DNA of 64,000 nucleotides from NCBI GenBank assembly GCA_020859985.1, contig JAJBVD010000041.1, positions 35,387 to 99,386 on the forward strand, given 5' to 3'. How positions within the stretch are numbered: the stretch's first letter is position 1; the number at the start of each line of letters is the position of its first letter. The position numbers and the translations under genes were made by a program. The stretch is from Clostridiales bacterium (GTDB taxonomy: Bacteria > Bacillota > Clostridia > Lachnospirales > Lachnospiraceae). The notes under the pieces were generated by a model. That model was not told the DNA's origin. It searched no databases and worked only from the letters and a program-made list of their open reading frames with translations. Shown here piece by piece: positions 24,873 to 34,410 of the stretch.

Positions 24873-26165
24873 TCAGCCTGTCCGCAGACAGAACTTCCGC
24901 GCTTCTTTCTCGCTGCTGATCCGCTCAATCTCCGCCCCAAGGCTTCGAAGCTTCTCATCAAAACACTCATATCCGCGCTGGATATATACAATGTCATCGA
25001 TGGTTGTAATCCCTTCGGCGGCCAGACCCGCGATGACCAATGCTGCGCCCGCGCGCAGATCCGGTGCGCTCAAACGTGCACCTGTCAGCTTCTCTACTCC
25101 CGTGATGATTGCCGTATTGCCCTCTACGCGGACATTGGCGCCCATACGGGTCAATTCATCCATATATTTAAAACGATTCTCAAAAATACTCTCGGTCACA
25201 ATGCTTGTCCCGCGCGCCAAAGCCAGTGTCACGCCGATCTGCGGCTGCATATCCGTCGGATAGCCGGGATACGGCAGAGTCTTGACATTTGTACTGCTCA
25301 ATCGCTTCGACGCCACAACACGCACCGCATTATCAAACTCTTCGACTTCACAATCGATTTCAAGAAGCTTTGCTGTCGTTGCTTCCAGATGCTTTGGAAT
25401 GACATTTTTCACCATCACATCACCCTTGGTCGCAGCAGCCGCAAACATAAATGTACCTGCCTCGATCTGATCCGGAATGATGGAATACTCGGTCCTGTGA
25501 AGCTTCGACACGCCGCGGATACGAATCACGTCCGTACCAGCACCGCGGATGTTGGCTCCCATGCTGTTCAGGAAATTCGCAACATCTACGACATGCGGCT
25601 CACGCGCACAGTTCTCAATAATTGTATAGCCTTCTGCCATCGAAGCCGCCATCATGATATTGATCGTCGCACCGACGGACACTGTATCCAGGAAAATGTG
25701 GCTGCCATGCAGGTGCTCTGCGTTCGCTATGATAAAGCCATTGCGAATCGATACCTTCGCTCCCAGCGCCTTAAACCCTTTAATATGAAGATCAATCGGC
25801 CTGCTGCCAATGTTGCAGCCGCCGGGAAGCGGCACTTCCGCCCTTTTGTATTTGCCAAGAAGAGCTCCTATCAGATAGTAAGAAGCCCGAATTTTCTTAA
25901 TATATTCGTAATCAACGCTGAGGTCGCCAATATCCTTGCTGTTCAGCATGACCGCATGGCGCGTGATGCGCTCTACGCGAACGCCGATGCTCTCCATTGC
26001 TTCCAGAAGAACATTGATATCCCGGACGTCCGGCAGATTGTCGATCAGCACGGTATCATCGGTCATAATGGCCGCCGCAAGAATACCGAGCGCTGCGTTT
26101 TTTGCCCCGGAGATCTCCACCTCGCCCGCAAGCGGGATGCCTCCTCTGATGATATACTGTTCCAT
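24873..26165 (-). CDS. murA: UDP-N-acetylglucosamine 1-carboxyvinyltransferase
   Basis: 430 residues. MEQYIIRGGIPLAGEVEISG with GAKNAAL opens the EPSP-synthase-like fold, and LPGGCNIGSRPIDLH holds the catalytic Cys (Cys115 in E. coli numbering). It transfers enolpyruvate from PEP to UDP-GlcNAc, the first committed step of peptidoglycan synthesis. Length matches the family. Firmicutes often have two murA copies; which paralogue this is cannot be told. Own promoter and terminator. Confidence 0.95.
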   Translation of the reverse strand: MEQYIIRGGIPLAGEVEISGAKNAALGILAAAIMTDDTVLIDNLPDVRDINVLLEAMESIGVRVERITRHAVMLNSKDIGDLSVDYEYIKKIRASYYLIGALLGKYKRAEVPLPGGCNIGSRPIDLHIKGFKALGAKVSIRNGFIIANAEHLHGSHIFLDTVSVGATINIMMAASMAEGYTIIENCAREPHVVDVANFLNSMGANIRGAGTDVIRIRGVSKLHRTEYSIIPDQIEAGTFMFAAAATKGDVMVKNVIPKHLEATTAKLLEIDCEVEEFDNAVRVVASKRLSSTNVKTLPYPGYPTDMQPQIGVTLALARGTSIVTESIFENRFKYMDELTRMGANVRVEGNTAIITGVEKLTGARLSAPDLRAGAALVIAGLAAEGITTIDDIVYIQRGYECFDEKLRSLGAEIERISSEKEARKFCLRTG

Positions 26166-26316
26166 AAGTTACCTCTGCTATTTTTTATCCATACTCCCGT
26201 GCGTCGTCCGTCCTGTCATACACTGGCCTTCCGGTAATCTGTTCTCCGTATATTTTCGGCTCTCCCCTTCCGAAAACTGCCGGAAACGCATTAGCCCACA
26301 AGACGAAATTAGTATC

Positions 26317-26344
26317 AGTATACCACATTTCATTAAATTGTAAA
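26317..26344 (-). promoter_or_regulatory. murA promoter
   Basis: TTTACA (26339-26344), 16 bp ending in TGTGG, TATACT (26317-26322), ~150 bp before the ATG. Confidence 0.55.
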
Positions 26345-26417
26345 CAAAAATTCACAGCTTATAATTTTTTCGTCATAATGAACCAAACATACATTCGGAC
26401 GTGTCCCGGATATTCCA

Positions 26418-27062
26418 TCAGCAGGGAAGTCCGCTTCCTGTGCTCTGCATTTTCCCTTCATCATGCTTTTTGCGGCCTCTGGCCGCCGTATTATTTTTCT
26501 CTTTTCTTCGTACGCTGTATCCAAATGTCCCTAATGCCTTGCCAAGCTCATAGTAGGTGCCATGTGAATACACCATCAGCTCCGCGTCGTTCAGCCGGAG
26601 CTTTCCTTTGTCGTCCAGATACCTGTCGTCCACATCGACGCCGAGCACCTCGGACAAAAACATATGATGAGAGCCGAGCTCCAACACTTCTCTGACGCGG
26701 CACTCAATGTTAACCGGGCTTTCCGCGATCAGCGGAGCGCCGACATGTACCGCCGGTATGGCAGTCAGATGTGCTTCTTTGAATTTATCCACATCGCGGC
26801 CGGATCGGACGCCGCAGTAATCAGCAGCCCGCGCCAGCTTTTTGGTAGTCAGATTGATCACAAATTCGCCGGTGTCCCGGATTATGGAATACGAATAACG
26901 CTCCGGCCGGATGGAAATGGAGACCATAGCCGGATTCGTACATACCGTCCCCGCCCAGGCAACCGTAATGATATTCGGGCGCTCTTTGGCAGCCGCGCAG
27001 CTCACCATCACAGCAGGCAGCGGATAAAGCATGTTGCCGGGCTTCCAGTTCTGTCTGCTCAT
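26418..27062 (-). CDS. Flavin reductase-like, FMN-binding split-barrel protein
   Basis: 214 residues. It has the flavin reductase-like pattern MLYPLPAVMVSCAAAKERPN, ITVAWAGTVCTNPAMVSISI and GEFVINL, followed by an HHMFLSEVLGVDVDD block. The family binds FMN and reduces flavin or acts as a flavoprotein. The last ~30 residues are basic and low-complexity. It begins 3 bp after the pyrophosphatase gene ends, so it is the last gene of the deo operon; a role in nucleoside metabolism is not evident. Confidence 0.85.
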   Translation of the reverse strand: MSRQNWKPGNMLYPLPAVMVSCAAAKERPNIITVAWAGTVCTNPAMVSISIRPERYSYSIIRDTGEFVINLTTKKLARAADYCGVRSGRDVDKFKEAHLTAIPAVHVGAPLIAESPVNIECRVREVLELGSHHMFLSEVLGVDVDDRYLDDKGKLRLNDAELMVYSHGTYYELGKALGTFGYSVRRKEKNNTAARGRKKHDEGKMQSTGSGLPC

Positions 27063-27065
27063 GTC

Positions 27066-28838
27066 TCACGCCCCCGTAATCTGGCTGATACCGGTCATCA
27101 GAGACGGGATCAGCTGCTTTTTGCGGGAAACCACGCCCTTTAAATAAGCACTGCCGTTTTCCAGCTTTTCATGGAAGGATGCGTCAATAATATCCTCAGC
27201 GTCCTTTCCGAAGCAGATCAGATCCGTCCCTTCCTCTATGATGTTTGTCATCATAAAACAAACCATATCCAGCTCTTTTGAGTCGACCAGATTTTTAAGG
27301 AATGGTACGATCCGTTCCCGGATGCCCTGCAGCTCCTCCGTGCTCATGAACGTGATCTGACCGACTCCGATGTTCCGATCGCCAACTTCAAATTTCTTGA
27401 AATCCTGATAGCAGATCTCCTCCGCCGTCTTTGTGGAAAGATCGCTGCCGGCAGTAAACATTTTTTTCGCAAAATCCTCACATTCAATCCCGGCAATCTT
27501 TGCCAGCGCAGTTGCCGCCGCAACGTCCATCGGCGTGCAGGTCGGCGAACGGAAGATCAGCGTATCCGAAAGGATCGCACTGCACATGATCTCCGCGATA
27601 TCCGCCGGAATCTCAACACCATTCTCAAGAAACATCTGATAGATGATCGTGCAGGTGCAGCCGACCGGCTGATTGCGGAAATAGACCGGATTGATCGTCT
27701 CCAGCGAGCCAAGCCTGTGGTGGTCGATAATCTCCATAATCTCGGCGTCGAGCACATTGTCTACCGCCTGAGAGACCTCATTGTGATCCACCAGAATCAG
27801 GTTGCGCTTGCGCACACCCAGCAGGTTCCGTCTGGAGATCATTCCCACATAACTGCCGTTCCGATCCAGAATCGGGAAATCACGATATCGTTTTTTAGAC
27901 ATCGTGTCCCGTATTTCTTCTGTATAGTCGTCGAGGCGGAAGGTTACAAGATTTTCTTCCTCCCGCATAAAAAAGCTTACCGGCATGCTCTGGTTGATCA
28001 GGCGGGCCACCGCGTAGGTATCCAGCGGCGTCACGATGATCGTGCAGCCCCGCTCTCTGGCCATACTCTGGATCGTGCGGGATACAGGTGCGCCCAGACA
28101 GACGACGATGCAGTCCGCCTGCATCTCGATCGCGCAAAGCTGCCCCTCGTAACGGTTGCCGAGAATGACCATATCATGCTCATCGATGTAGTTCTCCATC
28201 ACATCCGGGTTCGCCGCCGCGATCACAACCTTACCATTGTCAAACACACCCTCCGGGTCGCCGACAATCATCTCTGCCTCCAGCGTCTCCAGAATATTCC
28301 GGTACGGCGTCTTCGCTGTGGAAACGATCGAACTGGAATATTCTTCCATGTAGGATTTCGCGATATCGTTGATCGTGATCAAACCCTTCAGCTTGTTTTT
28401 GGAATTCGTGATCGGTAGCGTAAAAATATTCTGCTCCTGCATCAGGGTCCATGCCCGTTTTAAGGAAATATTGCTGCGCACGCCATCCACCTTGCGGATC
28501 TCCATGTCCTTGACACGTGTGCCAATGTTTTCCAGTAAAATCGGCGTTTTCGCGTGAAAGCGTTCCAGCACATACTGTGTCTCCGCGCTGATCCGGCCGG
28601 CACGGGCCGCCACATAATTATAAGAAGGCGGCAGGTCGCTCCGACCATTAAAAGACGCTTCGTGTGGGACGGAGCTCTGATTTTTCAGATAAGCGTACGC
28701 GATCGCGGAACAAATGGAATCCGTGTCCGGATTTTTGTGTCCCACCACACAGACCGTTCGTCTGCGCTGCTTCTGACCGCCCAACCCGGCCTGATCCTTT
28801 TTCGCCTCGGTTGATGTCATTTTTTCTTCATTTGCCAT
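27066..28838 (-). CDS. CBS/DRTGG-regulated manganese-dependent inorganic pyrophosphatase
   Basis: 590 residues; ATG follows GAGGAG. Domain order: N-terminal DHH part (VVGHKNPDTDSICSA, ~30-110), a first CBS motif (~115-170), a DRTGG domain (~185-290), a second CBS motif (~300-355), then the DHH core continues (DHNEVSQAV, IIDHHRLG) and a DHHA2 C-terminus. It hydrolyses pyrophosphate; in the family AMP/ADP inhibit and ATP or Ap4A activate through the CBS pair. Location after pdp suggests removal of PPi or energy-sensing in nucleoside salvage. Confidence 0.92.
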   Translation of the reverse strand: MANEEKMTSTEAKKDQAGLGGQKQRRRTVCVVGHKNPDTDSICSAIAYAYLKNQSSVPHEASFNGRSDLPPSYNYVAARAGRISAETQYVLERFHAKTPILLENIGTRVKDMEIRKVDGVRSNISLKRAWTLMQEQNIFTLPITNSKNKLKGLITINDIAKSYMEEYSSSIVSTAKTPYRNILETLEAEMIVGDPEGVFDNGKVVIAAANPDVMENYIDEHDMVILGNRYEGQLCAIEMQADCIVVCLGAPVSRTIQSMARERGCTIIVTPLDTYAVARLINQSMPVSFFMREEENLVTFRLDDYTEEIRDTMSKKRYRDFPILDRNGSYVGMISRRNLLGVRKRNLILVDHNEVSQAVDNVLDAEIMEIIDHHRLGSLETINPVYFRNQPVGCTCTIIYQMFLENGVEIPADIAEIMCSAILSDTLIFRSPTCTPMDVAAATALAKIAGIECEDFAKKMFTAGSDLSTKTAEEICYQDFKKFEVGDRNIGVGQITFMSTEELQGIRERIVPFLKNLVDSKELDMVCFMMTNIIEEGTDLICFGKDAEDIIDASFHEKLENGSAYLKGVVSRKKQLIPSLMTGISQITGA

Positions 28839-28848
28839 TTAATTCTCC

Positions 28849-30165
28849 TCATTCCACGCCCCGCTCGGTCACCCGCGCGAAAATCAGCGGTTTCCTCTCC
28901 GGCGCTGTCCTGCCGACTGCCACCGCCTCCAGAAAACGCTCTTTTGCGGCGTCCACCTTTGTCGGATCGGAGGTCAGCAAGGTTGCGACAGCTTCACCCT
29001 TTTTCACGGAATCCCCGGTCTTTTTCTTCAGGATAATGCCGGCGAGCGGATCAATCTCGCTCTCCTTGGTCTCGCGTCCCGCGCCGAGCAGCATCGCGGC
29101 AACTCCGATTCCTGCGGAATCCATCTTCGTAATATAACCGCCTTTTTCCGCCGTCACATCCACCTCTACGGGAGCACGGCCAAGCTTTTCCGGATGACGG
29201 ATGCACTCTGCATCGCCGCCCTGCGCCTCGATCATGGCAGCAAGCTTTTCCAGTGCTGCTCCGGATTTCATAGCATCCTGCGCCATCCCTCTGCAGTAAT
29301 CCATCTCCCCGATCCCAGCGAGACACAGCAGCTGGGAGGCAAGTGCAAGACTTACGTCTGTCAGATCCTTCGGTCCCTGCCCGCGCAGGGTGCGAACTGC
29401 CTCCTCTACCTCCAGCGAATTCCCGATCTGGTATCCCAGCGGAATATCCATGTTCGTGATCAGCGCAGCAATCCGCTTTCCGTTATGTACACCGATCGCC
29501 ACCATTTTTTCTGCCAGCAGGACAGAGTCCTCGACCGTCTTCATAAACGCGCCGCTGCCCGTCTTGACATCGAGCACGATACAATCGCTCCCTGCCGCCA
29601 GCTTTTTGCTCATGATAGAAGCGGCGATCAGCGGAATGCTGTCCACCGTGGCGGTCACATCACGTAAAGCGTATAGCTTTTTGTCCGCGGGCGCCAGATT
29701 CGGCGACTGCCCCGTCACCGCAATCCCCGTGCGCCGCACCACATCAAGAAATTCCTCCTTTGAAAGCGAAGTGCGCGTCCCCGGGATGGATTCCAGCTTG
29801 TCAACCGTTCCGCCGGTATGTCCCAGCCCGCGGCCGGACATCTTCGCTACCGTGCACCCGCACGCGGCCACGACCGGCGCTACAATCAGAGTCGTCTTAT
29901 CCCCGACACCGCCGGTGGAATGTTTATCCACCTTCACACCCGGCAGATCGGACAGATCCAGCTGCTCGCCGGATTTCGCCATCGCGTCTGTCAGAAGTGC
30001 CGTCTCCTCATCCGTCATTCCCTTAAAATACACGGCCATCAGAAACGCCGACATCTGATAGTCCGGAATGTCGCCCTTCGTGTAGCCTGTGATCATCCAT
30101 CGGATCTCCTCCTCCGACAGTGCAAGGCCGCTGCGTTTCTTCATAATAATATCATACATTCTCAT
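28849..30165 (-). CDS. pdp: Pyrimidine-nucleoside phosphorylase
   Basis: 438 residues. VDKHSTGGVGDKTTL and SGRGLGHTGGTVDKLE are the thymidine/pyrimidine phosphorylase signatures. It cleaves uridine and thymidine with phosphate to base plus (deoxy)ribose-1-phosphate, which DeoB then isomerises. It lies between cdd and the pyrophosphatase gene in the minus-strand deo operon, 10 bp from the latter. Confidence 0.95.
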   Translation of the reverse strand: MRMYDIIMKKRSGLALSEEEIRWMITGYTKGDIPDYQMSAFLMAVYFKGMTDEETALLTDAMAKSGEQLDLSDLPGVKVDKHSTGGVGDKTTLIVAPVVAACGCTVAKMSGRGLGHTGGTVDKLESIPGTRTSLSKEEFLDVVRRTGIAVTGQSPNLAPADKKLYALRDVTATVDSIPLIAASIMSKKLAAGSDCIVLDVKTGSGAFMKTVEDSVLLAEKMVAIGVHNGKRIAALITNMDIPLGYQIGNSLEVEEAVRTLRGQGPKDLTDVSLALASQLLCLAGIGEMDYCRGMAQDAMKSGAALEKLAAMIEAQGGDAECIRHPEKLGRAPVEVDVTAEKGGYITKMDSAGIGVAAMLLGAGRETKESEIDPLAGIILKKKTGDSVKKGEAVATLLTSDPTKVDAAKERFLEAVAVGRTAPERKPLIFARVTERGVE

Positions 30166-30251
30166 CGAAAATCTTCCTCCACCTTATTTGTGACGAATCA
30201 CGGTTACCTCTGGGCAAGGCCCGCCTCAGCATCCGCCGCAGTCACGTTGAT

Positions 30252-30695
30252 CTATAGATCTTTGGGGCCAAAATTCAACGGCAGCAGCTCCTTCAGCGTG
30301 TAGCTCTGATAGTCCTGCAGGCTGCGCGCCAGAATGATCCGGAAACTCTCCGGATCGCAAAACTCCGCCATCACCTGCCGGCACACGCCGCATGGCGGGG
30401 CAAAGCTGTCCAATTCCATCTCCACCTCTGTCTGTTCTTTCCTCTTCTCGTTTTTAGAGTATCCCCCGACGATCGCGATCTGCCGGAAGCTCCGATGTCC
30501 TTCTGAGACCGCCTTGAAAAATGCAGTGCGCTCCGCACAGACGGTCGGAGTGTAGCTTGCGTTCTCGATATTGCACCCGAGAAAAATCTGCCCATCGTCT
30601 GTCTCCAGCGCCGCTCCCACGGAAAAGTGGGAATACGGAACATAGGCACGCTGCCGTGCCTCAAATGCCTTTTTAATCAATTCCTGATCCTGCAT
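30252..30695 (-). CDS. cdd: Cytidine deaminase
   Basis: 147 residues, typical of the homotetrameric form. Zinc ligands and catalytic Glu are in TVCAERTAF and PCGVCRQV. It deaminates cytidine/deoxycytidine to uridine, feeding Pdp. About a dozen extra residues (NEKRKEQTEVEME) lie between conserved blocks. An R repeat separates it from deoB. Confidence 0.94.
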   Translation of the reverse strand: MQDQELIKKAFEARQRAYVPYSHFSVGAALETDDGQIFLGCNIENASYTPTVCAERTAFFKAVSEGHRSFRQIAIVGGYSKNEKRKEQTEVEMELDSFAPPCGVCRQVMAEFCDPESFRIILARSLQDYQSYTLKELLPLNFGPKDL

Positions 30696-30716
30696 CTTAC
30701 TTCATCTCCTGTTCTT

Positions 30717-30743
30717 GTAACTGTTCAGTACCTTCACAGTTAC
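30717..30743. repeat. R repeat copy 3
   Basis: Perfect arms GTAACTGT / ACAGTTAC with centre TCAGTACCTTC. It overlaps the TAA of deoB (30740-30742), so the element supplies the stop codon of the gene. Confidence 0.8.
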
Positions 30744-31945
30744 CTGTTCTTTACTTCCTTCCAGAAGCTCTTGCCGTCCAGACTCTCCGGAATTCCGAAC
30801 ATCTCCAATACAGTCGCGGCGATATCCGCAAAGCTGCTTCTGGTGCCGATAGAGACGCCCGGCCGCACGCTTTTGCCGTAGAGGAGCATCGGCACATATT
30901 CACGTGAATGATCCGTACCCGGAAATCCGGGGTCGCAGCCATGGTCGGCGGTGATCAGCACTACATCATTGTCATTTAATTTCTCCATCATCTGCCCCAG
31001 CTGCCGGTCAAAAAGAGTCGCAGCGGCCGCGTAACCGTCGATGTCGTTGCGGTGTCCGTAAAGCATGTCAAAGTCCACCAGATTCACAAAGCAGAGTCCC
31101 GTAAATTCTTCATCCATCAGAGCCAGCGTCTTGTTCATGCCATCCTCATTATCTGAGATGGGTGTCGTGTGCGCTATGCCCTGACCTGCGAAAATATCAT
31201 TGATCTTCCCAATCCCATAGGTGTCAAAACCGTGCTCCATCAGGCTCACCAGCATCGTGCGCTTCGGCGGGATGAGCGAAAAATCATGACGGTTCCGCGT
31301 CCTCGTAAAATCGGAAGCATCCTTCCCCACAAAAGGCCGCGCGATCACGCGCCCTACGCCGTGCTTCCCCTGCAGGATCGCACGCGCCTTCCGGCAGTCC
31401 TCATACAGCTCTTCGAGCGGTACAACCTCCTCGTGCGCTGCAATCTGAAACACGCTGTCTGCCGAAGTGTACACGATCAGATCACCGGTTCTCATATGCT
31501 CTTCGCCGTAATCGCGAATCACATCCGTGCCGGAATACGGCCTGTTACAGAGCACACCGCGCCCGGTCTGCTCCCGGAACGGTGCAAGCACTTCCTCCGG
31601 AAAGCCTTCCGGATACACCGGCATCGGCTCCGGTGAGATCATCCCTGCAATCTCCCAGTGTCCAATCGTCGTGTCCTTGCCCATGGAGCTCTCCCGCAGC
31701 CGTCCGTAAGCGGCGATCGGAGCTTTTATAGCAGCCGCGCAGCGCGCAGCGTTTTTCGAATCGCGGCAGGTTACGCCGTCGATATTGAACATCCCGAACC
31801 GCTCCAGATTCGGTGTATCGTAACGGTCCGATTTTACAATCGAAGCCAGCGTATTGGCTCCGACGTCCCCAAACAGATCCGCGTCCGGCTCATAGCCAAT
31901 GCCGAAGCTGTCGAGGACGATAAGAAATACCCGTTTGATATCCAT
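30740..31945 (-). CDS. deoB: Phosphopentomutase
   Basis: 401 residues. Alkaline-phosphatase-superfamily metal site: VFLIVLDSFGIGYEPDA at the N-terminus, GKDTTIGHWE with the phosphorylated Thr, and TADHGCDPGFPGTDHSREYVP late in the chain. It interconverts (deoxy)ribose 1- and 5-phosphate, linking phosphorolysis to central metabolism. Second gene of the operon. Confidence 0.95.
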   Translation of the reverse strand: MDIKRVFLIVLDSFGIGYEPDADLFGDVGANTLASIVKSDRYDTPNLERFGMFNIDGVTCRDSKNAARCAAAIKAPIAAYGRLRESSMGKDTTIGHWEIAGMISPEPMPVYPEGFPEEVLAPFREQTGRGVLCNRPYSGTDVIRDYGEEHMRTGDLIVYTSADSVFQIAAHEEVVPLEELYEDCRKARAILQGKHGVGRVIARPFVGKDASDFTRTRNRHDFSLIPPKRTMLVSLMEHGFDTYGIGKINDIFAGQGIAHTTPISDNEDGMNKTLALMDEEFTGLCFVNLVDFDMLYGHRNDIDGYAAAATLFDRQLGQMMEKLNDNDVVLITADHGCDPGFPGTDHSREYVPMLLYGKSVRPGVSIGTRSSFADIAATVLEMFGIPESLDGKSFWKEVKNR

Positions 31946-32008
31946 GCGACATCCTTCCTCTCTGAACCTTTATATCTGCTTAGCCGAAAAAGCTGCAGAT
32001 GGTTCGTT

Positions 32009-32716
32009 TTACGCGATCTCCATCGCGACCTTCACCATATCACTGAAGCTGGTCTGGCGCTCCTCAGAGGTCGTCTCTTCGCCGGTCACCATGCTGTCTG
32101 AGATCGTGCAGATGGCCAGAGCATTTTTCCCGGCGCGAGCCGCATTCATATAGAGCGCTGCCGCCTCCATCTCGACAGCCAGCGCACCCATCTTCTGCCA
32201 CTTCTCTGTCGTCGGGCGGTCACTGTAAAAGACGTCCGCCGAGACCAGATTGCCGATACGGTAATTCACGCCCATCGCCTCAGCTGCTGCCGCTGCATTT
32301 TTGAGCAGCTCATAGGAAGCGATCGGGGCAAACGTACCCGGCAACTCAAACTGCGCCGCATAGTTGGAATCCGTGCACGCGCCCATGCCCAGCACCAGGT
32401 CGCGGATCTTCAAATCCGGCTGCAGTGCGCCGGCCGTGCCGATGCGGATGATATTTTCTACATTATAAAAATGAAACAGTTCATAGGAATAAATGCCGAT
32501 CGACGGCATTCCCATGCCGCTTGCCATCACGGATACCTTTTTCCCCTGATACAGGCCAGTGTAACCGTTCACGCCTCGTACGTTGTTTACCAGTACTGCG
32601 TCCTCAAGAAATGTCTCTGCGATGTGCTTCGCACGCAGCGGATCTCCCGGCATCAGGACTGTCCTTGCGAAATCTCCCGGTAATGCCGCAATGTGCGGGG
32701 TAGGTGTCTGACTCAT
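32009..32716 (-). CDS. deoD: Purine-nucleoside phosphorylase (hexameric, DeoD type)
   Basis: 235 residues; ATG follows AAGGAGGAACTAATT. TVLMPGDPLRAKHIAE, GMGMPSIGIYSYEL, VEMEAAALY and TISDSM are DeoD signatures. It releases purine base and (deoxy)ribose-1-phosphate. First gene of the deo operon. Confidence 0.95.
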   Translation of the reverse strand: MSQTPTPHIAALPGDFARTVLMPGDPLRAKHIAETFLEDAVLVNNVRGVNGYTGLYQGKKVSVMASGMGMPSIGIYSYELFHFYNVENIIRIGTAGALQPDLKIRDLVLGMGACTDSNYAAQFELPGTFAPIASYELLKNAAAAAEAMGVNYRIGNLVSADVFYSDRPTTEKWQKMGALAVEMEAAALYMNAARAGKNALAICTISDSMVTGEETTSEERQTSFSDMVKVAMEIA

Positions 32717-32850
32717 AATTAGTTCCTCCTTAATTTTATTTATGATTCAGCGGCAAAAGAGATTTGATACTACGGATTGCTTCGTATTTCGTACTTTCGC
32801 CCTTGTATCTTTATATTAAACATTAGCATTTTTTACATATATTTTCTCAC

Positions 32851-32888
32851 AACAGTTTATCACTATATGTGCATAACAGACAACTGTT
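32851..32888 (-). promoter_or_regulatory. deo operon promoter with candidate operator
   Basis: Minus strand TTGTCT (32878-32883), 16 bp, GATAAA (32856-32861). Inverted arms AACAGTT (32851-32857) and AACTGTT (32882-32888) bracket the promoter, a plausible repressor site. The rest of the 384-bp gap (32717-33100) is AT-rich and holds only the hairpin at 33062. Confidence 0.45.
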
Positions 32889-33061
32889 TTTTTAATTTTT
32901 GGCCAGTTTTATGTCATTTTAACTATGTTTTTACTTTTTGTTCATATTTTATTCATATTTCATTGTTATGATGCTCTCAGATTCAAACAGGAAGCACTGC
33001 TAAAACGATCGGCAGGATGCTTCCCCGGAAAATTGACAGACAGATAAATTTTTTCATAATA

Positions 33062-33088
33062 GCCCCCGGTGTGCCAGATGCCGGGGGC
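33062..33088 (-). terminator. Terminator-like hairpin after the TPR lipoprotein gene
   Basis: GCCCCCGG / CCGGGGGC stem directly downstream of the minus-strand stop. The following U-run is poor (TATTATG, then AAAAAATTT). Confidence 0.5.
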
Positions 33089-33100
33089 ACTCCTCATTCT

Positions 33101-34189
33101 TCAGCTCCGCGTCTGCAGGAATTCCCACTCTTTCTGCCCCGCCTCGTCACTTGGATAGTTCTGCACATAAGCCTCCGCTTTTGCAGCCGCAGTCGCATAA
33201 TCCAGCTTTTTCTCATATGCAACAATCTCATTGAAATACAGCTCCTGCTTTCCGTCCGTCCCATCAAGAGCAAGCCCGAGACTGATATAGGAAAGTGCTG
33301 TATCATAATCGCCTTTTTGAATCGCACACATGGCCAGTCCGTTGTAACACTCCGCGCTTTCCCCGAATTCGTCCTGTATCTGCTGATAAATATCGAGTGC
33401 GTGTGTATAATCCTCCTGCGCCAGATATACCTTGCCGATCAGATACATGGCCGGTTCGTATTTCTCCTCCACCGGGCCGATCAGCATCTGCTGCGCTTCG
33501 TCATAATTTCCAAGATAATAATAAATTCGTCCCTGATTATAATAATATTCCGTGTCCTCGCCTTTCAGACTCTGTGCCGACTGCAGATAGGTCACGCCGA
33601 CTGCTGAAAGATTCGCGTTATCATAACTCTCATAAATATTCAGGTACAGATCATAGTTGTCGGAATCAAGAGCCACAGCCGCGTCAAAATCCGACGCTGC
33701 TTCCTCCGTCAGCCCCTGAGTCAGATAGCTCGCGCCTCTTAAAAAATACGCGTCCGCACTCCCGTCCTCAGAATTCTCCAGAAGCTCTGTACAGGTATCA
33801 ATTACACCCTCATAATTCTCCAGACGGTATTGCGCTGTAGCCAGATAAAGGCGGATATCTTCCGTGTTGGACGGCATGCGGCTGTCTGTGTTCGCCAGCG
33901 CTTCCGTAAACGCCTCCACTGCGCTCTCATACTCCCCGAGTCCCATATAAGCCAGACCAAGCCCGCGATATGCCAGCACCAGCTGTTCTCCCACGTCAAT
34001 CGCTTCCTCAAAAAGCTCTTGCGCTTCACTATAGCTGCCTTCCTCCAGTGCAGCCAGTCCAGCCACTGTGTTCTCTCCTGTCGCGCCGCCCATTGCGCAG
34101 CCGCCTGCAAATACGGCAAGCAGCATCACCACCGCGCAGGCTAATGCGTGGAAGCTTATCCTGTTCGCTGATTTTGTCGTCCAATGCAT
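33101..34189 (-). CDS. TPR-repeat lipoprotein
   Basis: 362 residues from ATG 34189 (AGGGG seven bases before); an alternative ATG at 34204 has an equal site. Signal peptide with lipobox FAGGC gives a lipid-modified Cys, so the protein sits on the outer face of the membrane. The mature part is about eight TPR units (ALEEGSYSEAQELFEEAIDV; AYRGLGLAYMGLGEYESAVE). TPR lipoproteins scaffold envelope complexes; the partner is unknown. Divergent from the L,D-transpeptidase gene, hinting at an envelope role. Confidence 0.82.
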   Translation of the reverse strand: MHWTTKSANRISFHALACAVVMLLAVFAGGCAMGGATGENTVAGLAALEEGSYSEAQELFEEAIDVGEQLVLAYRGLGLAYMGLGEYESAVEAFTEALANTDSRMPSNTEDIRLYLATAQYRLENYEGVIDTCTELLENSEDGSADAYFLRGASYLTQGLTEEAASDFDAAVALDSDNYDLYLNIYESYDNANLSAVGVTYLQSAQSLKGEDTEYYYNQGRIYYYLGNYDEAQQMLIGPVEEKYEPAMYLIGKVYLAQEDYTHALDIYQQIQDEFGESAECYNGLAMCAIQKGDYDTALSYISLGLALDGTDGKQELYFNEIVAYEKKLDYATAAAKAEAYVQNYPSDEAGQKEWEFLQTRS

Positions 34190-34341
34190 GTCGTTTCCCC
34201 TCATCAATATTTCCCCTGATTTGTTGCTGTTTGGATCAACCTTTAGCAGATAAATCTGCACAGCCAGTCTTTTCATTTTGTTGCTGTTCAGGACTTTTAA
34301 TACATCTTAGCACAGCTGAAAAAATTAGTAAAGTTTAAAGG

Positions 34342-34369
34342 TTGCAATGCACCTGTTTTCTGCTATAAT
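34342..34369 (+). promoter_or_regulatory. Promoter of the L,D-transpeptidase gene
   Basis: TTGCAA (34342-34347), 16 bp, TATAAT (34364-34369). Confidence 0.6.
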
Positions 34370-34410
34370 CCTTTCATGACAATAGATATGAACTTTATTC
34401 GGAGGTTTTC

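Noticed and set aside
32777-32971. Hydrophobic 64-codon frame upstream of deoD.
   Set aside because: It is AT-rich intergenic sequence overlapping the deo promoter; no start signal.
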